Source of the DNA: Spirochaetaceae bacterium
GTDB taxonomy: Bacteria; Spirochaetota; Spirochaetia; B11-G9
DNA: 6,709 bases
Reading direction: 5' to 3'
Assembly: GCA_030600745.1 (NCBI GenBank)
Contig: JAUVLL010000187.1
Span: forward strand, 1-6,709
Below, one piece after another: positions 1 to 4,742 of the stretch. Position 1 is the first letter of the stretch. Every line of letters begins with the position of its first letter. The position numbers were made by a program, and so were the translations under genes. Under the pieces are notes generated by a model. The model saw only the letters and a list, made by a program, of their open reading frames with translations, ran no database searches and was not told the origin of the DNA.

Positions 1-1
1 A

Positions 2-142
2 GATGAAGTCTCTAAAGGATTTTTATCACCCCTGGACCCTCACATCAATAGTCGTATGAGAAGAGATAAAATCGAACCGGATGACCCGAAACCTACAGGT
101 GGCAGGTTATTTGAAAGTAATACCATTGCAGGAGGATTCTAA
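2..142 (+). CDS. C-terminal end of a probable transposase (5' truncated by window edge)
   Basis: An open frame enters from the left edge and runs 46 codons to a TAA at 140-142. The visible tail is charged and ends in ...GGRLFESNTIAGGF. There is no recognisable domain in this short piece. The call rests on context: the stop overlaps the ATG of the following AAA+ ATPase by one base (TAATG), and ExeA/TniB-type ATPases with this arrangement usually follow an integrase-core (DDE) transposase in two-component transposons. A unit of transposase plus ATPase ended by a terminator fits that picture. Seen: the open frame, the overlap and the coding-like tail. Inferred: transposase identity. It could instead be another transposon protein such as a small accessory subunit. 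Confidence 0.55.
   Translation, partial: DEVSKGFLSPLDPHINSRMRRDKIEPDDPKPTGGRLFESNTIAGGF
131..136 (+). promoter_or_regulatory. Shine-Dalgarno site for the ATPase, inside the upstream gene
   Basis: GGAGGA lies 5 bases before the ATG at 142, within the last codons (A-G-G-F) of the upstream frame. With the TAATG stop/start overlap it supports ATG 142 as the true start and indicates translational coupling between the two genes. Confidence 0.8.
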
Positions 143-945
143 TGGATAATTTAAGACATTTTTTCGGATTAAAAAAAGATCCCTTTCCTCAGAATATTCC
201 TGTTAGAGATTTATATCCGCTCCCATCACTCGCACCACTTGAAAAAAGAGTATTCTTTGCCATAGAACAAAAAGCCATTTCTGTTATCACTGGGGATGTT
301 GGTGCCGGTAAATCAACATCCTTGCGATATGTCATGAGTAAATGTCATACCAGTGAATATCATCAAATTCCAATTGTCGGAGGTGCTTACAGTCTGATGG
401 AATTGTACAGGCAAATCCTTCTTTCTTTTGGAGTCCAATTTCGTTCTTACCAAATTTCTGTTATTATTAAGCAGATCCGAGAATTGTTATTGGAAATAGT
501 TTCACGGAAAATGATCCCTTTGCTTATTATTGATGAAGCACACCTTCTGAAGCAGAATGTTTTTACTCAGCTTCATACTTTGATACAATTTGAATATGAT
601 TCACAGCCAGTAATGCCGGTAATCCTTTGTGGGCAGGATCTTCTTTTGGATCATCTTATGGCCAACAGTGCAAGACCTCTTGCTTCCCGTGTTTTAGGAA
701 GATCTCATCTGGAAGCACTTAGAAAAGAAGTTATGGTTGAATATTTGGAACATCATCTAAAGCTTTCTGGCTCTACAAAAAGTATATTCTCTGATGATTC
801 TATTTTTGCTATCCACCAAAGCTCCGGTGGATTATTAAGGAAGGCCAATTTTCTTGCTAAAACCGCCATGATGGCTGCGGCCATGGAGGAAAATCATCTG
901 GTTACTCCGGAGCATGTTCGTATTGCTGCGACAGAGATTCTTTGA
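142..945 (+). CDS. ExeA/TniB-type AAA+ ATPase, transposition target-selection subunit
   Basis: A 267-residue AAA+ ATPase. The opening (FFGLKKDPFPQ, residues 7-17) is the signature start of ExeA/GspA-type ATPases. Walker A is GDVGAGKST (51-59) and Walker B is PLLIIDEAH (126-134, D131 and E132). A sensor-1 position follows near VILCGQ (160-165), arginines at 178 and 183 could serve as the finger, and a sensor-2-like GGLLRKAN (229-236) lies near the C-terminus. There is no membrane span or peptidoglycan-binding domain, unlike secretion ExeA, and the length matches transposon ATPases of the TniB/IstB/TnsC functional class. Those proteins bind DNA in an ATP-dependent way and recruit the partner transposase to target sites. 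The gene starts inside the stop of the preceding frame and is followed directly by a terminator, so the two form one operon. The ATPase family is clear; the transposition role is inferred from context. Confidence 0.85.
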   Translation: MDNLRHFFGLKKDPFPQNIPVRDLYPLPSLAPLEKRVFFAIEQKAISVITGDVGAGKSTSLRYVMSKCHTSEYHQIPIVGGAYSLMELYRQILLSFGVQFRSYQISVIIKQIRELLLEIVSRKMIPLLIIDEAHLLKQNVFTQLHTLIQFEYDSQPVMPVILCGQDLLLDHLMANSARPLASRVLGRSHLEALRKEVMVEYLEHHLKLSGSTKSIFSDDSIFAIHQSSGGLLRKANFLAKTAMMAAAMEENHLVTPEHVRIAATEIL

Positions 946-954
946 TTTTTTTTG

Positions 955-981
955 CCCGTCCAATTTGGACGGGTTTTATTT
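955..981 (+). terminator. Rho-independent terminator after the ATPase
   Basis: A perfect 7-bp GC-rich stem, CCCGTCC (955-961) with GGACGGG (967-973), has the loop AATTT and is followed by TTTTATTT (974-981). It begins 9 bases after the ATPase stop, so it ends the transposase-ATPase transcript. The opposite strand has an A-run rather than a U-run after the stem, so it is unidirectional. Confidence 0.9.
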
Positions 982-1624
982 GGTCTAAAATAATTTTCCA
1001 TTTTGTCCAACTCAACGTGCAACGGTTTGGTTAATTTAATTTGCGAAATTACATCATTGTTCCCTCTCGGTGTTTAGCCTAATAAAACAAATTCCCGGTC
1101 CGATTGGAAAGGCAGGCCCGGAACCGTGAAAGGTAGTGGCAGTTGTTATTTGATCTCATTGGTTGAACTGGAATCAAATTCTTTTGGTTGAAGCAGTCGA
1201 ATAGCTGTTTAGTGAGCTTGCGAACGACTTACCCGGACGGTTTTGGGCTTCATAGCCGATGGTACAGGATGAATTACTGGAGTTCCGGGAATGGTCAGAC
1301 GCTGTATGCCGAGGGGGGAGTTGGTTTAGAGGCGAAGGGAAGGAGCAAGGGCAGCGTTGTGGTTTGATGGTTTCTGTTTTGGAAGAATTGTGGCTGTTAT
1401 GGTTGGGGGTGGTTGTTTTTGGGTTTTGTGGTTGCTGTCTTTGCGGGGGGAACTGAGCCGGAGGCGGCGGTTACGGGGGGATACTGGGCCACGGGTTGAG
1501 TTTGGATGGGGCCCTAAGTGCCGTATAATAGGGTTAGAAAATGATAGTGTATGCAATATTGTGGGCAGAATGTTGAAAAATGTTGTGGGAATGGGCAAGA
1601 CAACACTTCCAATGATAGAAAATA
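982..1624. other. Gene-free stretch between the ATPase terminator and the IS; probable transposon end with possible folded elements
   Basis: I see no convincing gene here. The open frames present have unnatural composition (W/G/R-rich), no usable ribosome-binding site and no recognisable motif. Two zones differ. Zone 982-1290 has mixed composition and several short inverted repeats: TAATTT-GCG-AAATTA at 1037-1051; CCGGTCC (1095-1101) with GGCCCGG (1115-1121), one mismatch; ACGGTT (1022-1027) with AACCGT (1122-1127), enclosing both; and ATTTGAT (1148-1154) with ATCAAAT (1173-1179). A 9-bp direct repeat TTGGTTGAA occurs at 1159 and 1184. Zone about 1290-1624 is strongly G/T-rich on the + strand, with runs of five or six G. 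The right end of the transposase-ATPase transposon probably lies here, but I could not identify a terminal repeat without its other end. Confidence 0.55.
1475..1511 (+). other. Possible G-quadruplex-forming G-run cluster
   Basis: Four G runs fall within 37 bases (1475-1480, 1486-1488, 1493-1495, 1508-1511), with loops of 5, 4 and 12 bases. More G runs lie just upstream at 1405-1409, 1421-1423 and 1445-1450. The pattern permits an intramolecular quadruplex on the + strand, although the 12-base loop makes it a marginal one. No function can be assigned. Confidence 0.35.
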
Positions 1625-1647
1625 CGTAAGTATTCAGTAAACCCGTC
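1625..1647 (+). repeat. Left terminal inverted repeat of the IS (23 bp)
   Basis: It begins CGTAAGTATTCAG and ends ACCCGTC, and it matches the reverse complement of 4223-4245 at all 23 positions. The match stops on both sides. The innermost base, 1647, is also the last base of the stop codon of the DruA gene. Confidence 0.95.
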
Positions 1648-2531
1648 TACTCACATAATTCAGCACGGAACTGTTTTTCAAGAGGATATAGAAAAATATC
1701 CTTGATTTGAACAGCATTTAAATGTTTTCGGTCAAGTTTTCCCCTCCCCTGAGTCTGGCCTACATGTATCCAGTTAGCAGCCTTGTAACAAGTTCCACGA
1801 AAACGCCTGCTTTCTACAAAGGTTTCAAGCAGGACCGGACGGTACTCATAACGATTAAACCAATCATTCTGAATTTGATTTGCTACTCCCGCAAGAATCT
1901 TTGAAGCAAGATTTTTTGATTTCACCCAGGGGAGAATAAGAAAACGTGCATTGTTCACAATCATGTGAAGGTTATTCACACGACTATCTCTGGTCCAGCC
2001 GATATACCCATCCCTTGGAGCTACACTCCATGCCGCTGCTCCAAAACCCAATGCAGCAAGAATAGTCTCCCCACTTTTTACCAGATACCGGATTTGTGCT
2101 CCGGGCAGAGGTTTGTATCCAAGATAATGATAACGCTCTATAAGTTCATTCCAGAAAGAAGAGTCTTCTTTTGACGAAACTATTTGAAAATATAAGTTTC
2201 CAAGCTTTCCGGCAGGAAGCAGGATTTCAATACCCTGATCAGAACGTGATGTTTTTTTTGGTTTTATCTTTCCATTTCCGTTTTTCTTCCGGGGAGGCGG
2301 AAGGGTGATCAGTCCATCCCTATGCATTCGAAGCATCGCAACTCGACAGGACATATCCTTTAGACCGTTGTCAGGACGCAGCCATGACATTTCCCTGCAT
2401 ACTTTCCTAGACAAAGCGAGTCGGTGTAATTCAGGATGTGAAGCTATGAGATTCCTTATCCAGTCCATTTCTTCAGATGTAAAATCTCTTCCGCTATAGC
2501 GGAAAGTTTCAATAGCAAATACAGAGCTCAT
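1647..2531 (-). CDS. druA: DruA/DUF4338 family protein, passenger of the IS
   Basis: A 294-residue protein with the full DUF4338 layout seen in DruA of the Druantia anti-phage system. The N-terminal helical region (residues 9-78, with FRYSGRDFT, LSRKVCREM-W and LKDMSCRVAMLRMHRDGLI) looks like a winged-helix/DNA-binding module. A basic K/G linker (81-95) follows. The core carries YHYLGYKPLPGAQIRYLV (134-151), LGFGAAAWSVAPRDGYIGW (161-179), VNNARFLILPWV (192-203), YRPVLLETFVE (230-240) and FRGTCYKAANWIHVGQTQGR (244-263). No signal peptide or membrane segment is present. It starts 9 bases after the transposase stop with AAGGA at a good distance, so it is co-translated with it. No other Druantia genes (such as the DruE helicase) are nearby. 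Family assignment is firm. Whether it defends against phage, assists transposition or modifies DNA is unknown. The core also has a GNAT-like pattern (see findings). Confidence 0.88.
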   Translation of the reverse strand: MSSVFAIETFRYSGRDFTSEEMDWIRNLIASHPELHRLALSRKVCREMSWLRPDNGLKDMSCRVAMLRMHRDGLITLPPPRKKNGNGKIKPKKTSRSDQGIEILLPAGKLGNLYFQIVSSKEDSSFWNELIERYHYLGYKPLPGAQIRYLVKSGETILAALGFGAAAWSVAPRDGYIGWTRDSRVNNLHMIVNNARFLILPWVKSKNLASKILAGVANQIQNDWFNRYEYRPVLLETFVESRRFRGTCYKAANWIHVGQTQGRGKLDRKHLNAVQIKDIFLYPLEKQFRAELCE

Positions 2532-2537
2532 ATTGTT

Positions 2538-2542
2538 TCCTT
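2538..2542 (-). promoter_or_regulatory. Shine-Dalgarno site of the DruA gene overlapping the transposase stop
   Basis: On the - strand AAGGA lies 6 bases before the ATG at 2531 and overlaps the TAA stop of the transposase (2543-2541). This sets the start and implies that a ribosome terminating on tnpC can re-initiate on druA. Confidence 0.75.
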
Positions 2543-4172
2543 AAGATAGTGTTAGAGAGGCTTTCTGTTCTTGCGATAGATTCCATGGGAGAAATCTTCC
2601 CGGATTTTCCGGGGCACACCCCTTATTTCTGGCACATTCATCAAAATATGAGAAAAGAAACAATCTCGGGTTTATCTTGTTTAAAAGGAGAGTTTGAAAA
2701 ATGCTGAACATCACCTGAGTTAATGTACCACTCCAGACAGCGCCGCTTCCATAGTAGTTCTTTCTACCGACAACGGGATTTCTCAAACACCTCTCAGCTT
2801 CGTTATTATCCATCGGGATTTCAGGTTGATCTACAAATATTGTAAGACCTTTCCAGTGATTCCTTAAACTTGTAAGCGCTTTTCTTTTTAGCTTATGCAG
2901 CTCCTCATCTGATAGTTCTTCATTGCATTTTTGTTCTATCTTTAAAAGAGCTTTTCGTAATTTTCGATCTTTCTCTTTAAAGACTTTGTGGTCTCCTCTA
3001 ACTTCGAGTCGTTCCCTATTCATTTTAAAAAGATCATTTATATCTTCGACCCACATGGTTCCCCATGCCTTGAGCCTTTTATTTCCATCTCTGATTCGAA
3101 TAAAATCACGTCTTACATGACTCCAGCAGAAGGCGACAGAGATTCCATCGCCCAGTGTTTTATAGACGACATATCTGTCTGCGCTTATAATTCCTACCGA
3201 ATCTTCTCCAAGATGAGCTTTCGGAACTTCGGCTGATCGTGAAGGGTCAAGTACATATACACATGTATCATGAGTTACCATGACCCATAGCCACCACCTA
3301 AATCCTTTTTTCCCTTCAATTTCTTCAAAAACTTTCCAACGTGTTTCATCCATATGCCAGTGTCTGGCAGATCTGTTTCTTTCCAGGATAAGAGCATATA
3401 GAGGCATAAGTAATTCTACCATACGCTTTATGTTTCCGGTAAGAGTTCCGCCTGAAACTGAAAATCCTTCAAGTTCCAGCTTTTTCCTTATTCGATAAAC
3501 AGGAGTTCCAAATTGAAATTTTTCCATAAGGAGTCTAACAATAAATTCTTTTGAAAGCATCCCTTTGGGGATAAGTTTTGGAGGAAGCGGTGCTGAAATA
3601 ATTCCCGGGATAATTCCACAATTACAAGAGGGCTTATACCGTTTCCGTTTATGAATAAGTCTCTGAAGAATAACCTCCCAGTCTATTTCTTCTGAATCTT
3701 CGGTACCTGGGAAAACAATATAGGGTTTTCCACAATTGGGGCAAAATAGATCTTCTTCGGGAAGATCATGATGAATCTCTTTCGCAGGAAGATTCTCTCT
3801 GATTTTTCTCCCATATCCTTTGGTTCCCTTTTGTTTTCCCCGTTTCCGGTTCTCTTTTTCCTCTGGAGAATCTGCGGCTGTTTGATCGTTATTGTTTAAA
3901 TCACTCTGCTCTGTCTTATCAGTCTGTTCTGTTTTTCTTCCAAAAAGTTGCTTTTGCAGAAAAGCCAGTTTATGCACAAGAGCTTCGATTTGTTTTTCTT
4001 TTTTTTCAATTTCTTTTTGCTGTTCTCCGGCTATCTTTTCGAAATGTTCAGCTTCTTTTTGTTGAAACTCAGCTTTTCTTTTAACTCTTTCATGCAGATT
4101 TTTCCAGTATCCAAGCTGCTGCAACATTTCAAGATACTGTTTCTGGTCTATAGTTGGCTGAACTGTGATCAT
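2541..4172 (-). CDS. tnpC: IS66-family DDE transposase (TnpC type)
   Basis: A 543-residue IS66 transposase, full length for the family. In order: an N-terminal coiled coil rich in Q/K/E (about 10-75); a charged, low-complexity basic linker (80-130, K/R-rich near 108-123); an IS66 zinc-binding domain with C144, C147, C183 and C185 (CPNCG...CNC); a helical region (200-265); then the RNase H-like catalytic core. Catalytic residues are D275 in HWHMDETRW, D332 in SADRYVVYK and E460 in DNNEAERCLR. The C-terminal IS66 tail (about 495-530) is present. It catalyses cut or copy of the element ends, presumably binding the 23-bp repeats. The ATG at 4172 has no Shine-Dalgarno and lies about 7 bases after a strong -10 box, so the mRNA may be leaderless. 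The next Met (residue 16) also has no ribosome-binding site. No frameshift or missing catalytic residue is visible, so it is probably functional. Confidence 0.95.
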   Translation of the reverse strand: MITVQPTIDQKQYLEMLQQLGYWKNLHERVKRKAEFQQKEAEHFEKIAGEQQKEIEKKEKQIEALVHKLAFLQKQLFGRKTEQTDKTEQSDLNNNDQTAADSPEEKENRKRGKQKGTKGYGRKIRENLPAKEIHHDLPEEDLFCPNCGKPYIVFPGTEDSEEIDWEVILQRLIHKRKRYKPSCNCGIIPGIISAPLPPKLIPKGMLSKEFIVRLLMEKFQFGTPVYRIRKKLELEGFSVSGGTLTGNIKRMVELLMPLYALILERNRSARHWHMDETRWKVFEEIEGKKGFRWWLWVMVTHDTCVYVLDPSRSAEVPKAHLGEDSVGIISADRYVVYKTLGDGISVAFCWSHVRRDFIRIRDGNKRLKAWGTMWVEDINDLFKMNRERLEVRGDHKVFKEKDRKLRKALLKIEQKCNEELSDEELHKLKRKALTSLRNHWKGLTIFVDQPEIPMDNNEAERCLRNPVVGRKNYYGSGAVWSGTLTQVMFSIFQTLLLNKINPRLFLFSYFDECARNKGCAPENPGRFLPWNLSQEQKASLTLS

Positions 4173-4178
4173 GTAAGA

Positions 4179-4207
4179 ATTATATATGGAATATTGTTGT
4201 GTGTCCA
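4179..4207 (-). promoter_or_regulatory. Sigma70-type promoter of the IS operon
   Basis: Read on the - strand: -35 TGGACA (4207-4202, five of six consensus bases), a 17-base spacer, and a perfect -10 TATAAT (4184-4179). Only 6 bases separate the -10 from the ATG at 4172, so transcription should start at or next to the A of the start codon. The promoter lies wholly between the right inverted repeat and tnpC. Confidence 0.8.
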
Positions 4208-4222
4208 GCTTTCTTTTATATT

Positions 4223-4245
4223 GACGGGTTTACTGAATACTTACG
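4223..4245 (-). repeat. Right terminal inverted repeat of the IS (23 bp)
   Basis: It is the exact reverse complement of 1625-1647. Entering it from the truncated kinase gene, the frame reads V-S-I-Q and then meets a TAA (4232-4230) supplied by the repeat itself. Confidence 0.95.
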
Positions 4246-4613
4246 GAGTTTTTAGCACTGTCGATGTATGTATTTATTTGTTTTGTAAGAAAATACGGGA
4301 TCTCATATGAATCCTGAATGCCATTGCCGGTACCCCCCCGCAGAAACCCAAGAGCCTTTCCTGGTATCTGTTTCTGCATCATCGCGTTTATTGCCTGATG
4401 AACAGTGCCGTCACCTCCCCATATTACCAGGTATTTAGAATCGTCTGTACAGAAATTATGTACTTCTTCCCTGAAGTTTCCTATGCTTGAAGCTTCTACT
4501 ATCCTGGCATCAGTCTTTTTCTTTAATATTTTCTTAAGAACTCTGGTAGAAGATGGATGTCTGGTAGGATTAATGAGAAAAGTACACTCTGACATCGAAT
4601 TCTTACTGTTCAT
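4230..4613 (-). pseudogene. Diacylglycerol kinase family gene, 3' part lost at the IS junction
   Basis: The surviving part holds the first ~120 residues of a DAGK_cat-type lipid kinase. It has an N-terminal β-strand (CTFLINPTRHPSS), the nucleotide-binding glycine motif WGGDGTVHQAINAM, and the phosphate-loop-like GFLRGGTGNGIQDSYEIP. Enzymes of this family phosphorylate diacylglycerol or sphingoid-type lipids at the membrane using ATP and are usually about 300 residues, so more than half is missing, including the whole C-terminal β-sandwich domain. Native sequence ends at 4246; the last codons and the TAA come from the IS repeat. Start choice is uncertain: ATG 4613 (used here) or ATG 4595 (MSEC, close to the usual family start); neither has a clear Shine-Dalgarno. 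An upstream TTG at 4649 is in frame but unlikely. The product should be inactive. The gene is divergent from the cyclase gene. Confidence 0.85.
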
Positions 4614-4742
4614 TATATTAATAATAAGTATTTTCTGTTCCAGGAACAAATTTTGATTTTATTTTTTTGTTTACATACTTAAATTGACAACTTGAATTAA
4701 TAAAATACAGAAACATGTCGATTCTTGTTGTAAGAGAATTAT

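Larger units (their letters stand above)
1625..4245 (-). mobile_element. IS66-family insertion sequence (TnpC only) carrying a DruA passenger, 2.6 kb
   Basis: The element is 2,621 bp and bounded by perfect 23-bp inverted repeats. It contains two genes in one - strand operon: an IS66 DDE transposase and a DruA/DUF4338 protein. The classic IS66 genes tnpA and tnpB are absent, as in the ISBst12-type subgroup, which has only the large transposase. IS66-family tips begin with GTAA, which here starts one base inside the outer end of the repeat (1626), so the true tip may be 1626/4244. Packing is very tight: the promoter sits just inside the right repeat, the genes are 9 bases apart, and the last stop codon touches the left repeat. 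Both frames look intact, so the element may be active. IS66 elements normally leave 8-bp target duplications; none is found (left flank GAAAATAC, right flank GGAGTTTT for the GTAA tips). Confidence 0.9.

Noticed and set aside
1060..1160. Integron attC-like look (GTTTAGCCTAATAAAAC)
   Set aside because: The required paired RYYYAAC/GTTRRRY core sites and a long imperfect palindrome joining them are not present.
1496..1529. TATAAT at 1524 as a promoter reading toward the IS
   Set aside because: No acceptable -35 at 16-18 bases, and no + strand gene follows before the IS.
982..1624. Group II intron, CRISPR array or tRNA in the gene-free stretch
   Set aside because: No domain V-like hairpin, no regularly spaced repeats of CRISPR length, and no T-loop (TTCGAATC-type) or cloverleaf pattern were found.
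1259..1629. Open frames on both strands (about 65-90 residues) in the G/T-rich region
   Set aside because: Composition is W/G/R- or P/T/N-rich, frames overlap on opposite strands, and there is no ribosome-binding site or recognisable motif; they are a by-product of stop-poor, G-rich sequence.
3948..4310. 120-residue + strand frame rich in Phe and Leu
   Set aside because: It is the antisense of the lysine/glutamate-rich coiled coil of the transposase, continuing through the promoter and the inverted repeat; no ribosome-binding site.
4684..4712. TTGACA at 4684 as a promoter for the cyclase
   Set aside because: The -35 hexamer is perfect, but the good -10 candidate TAAAAT (4701) is only 11 bases away and the correctly spaced hexamer (TACAGA) matches poorly; not strong enough to annotate.
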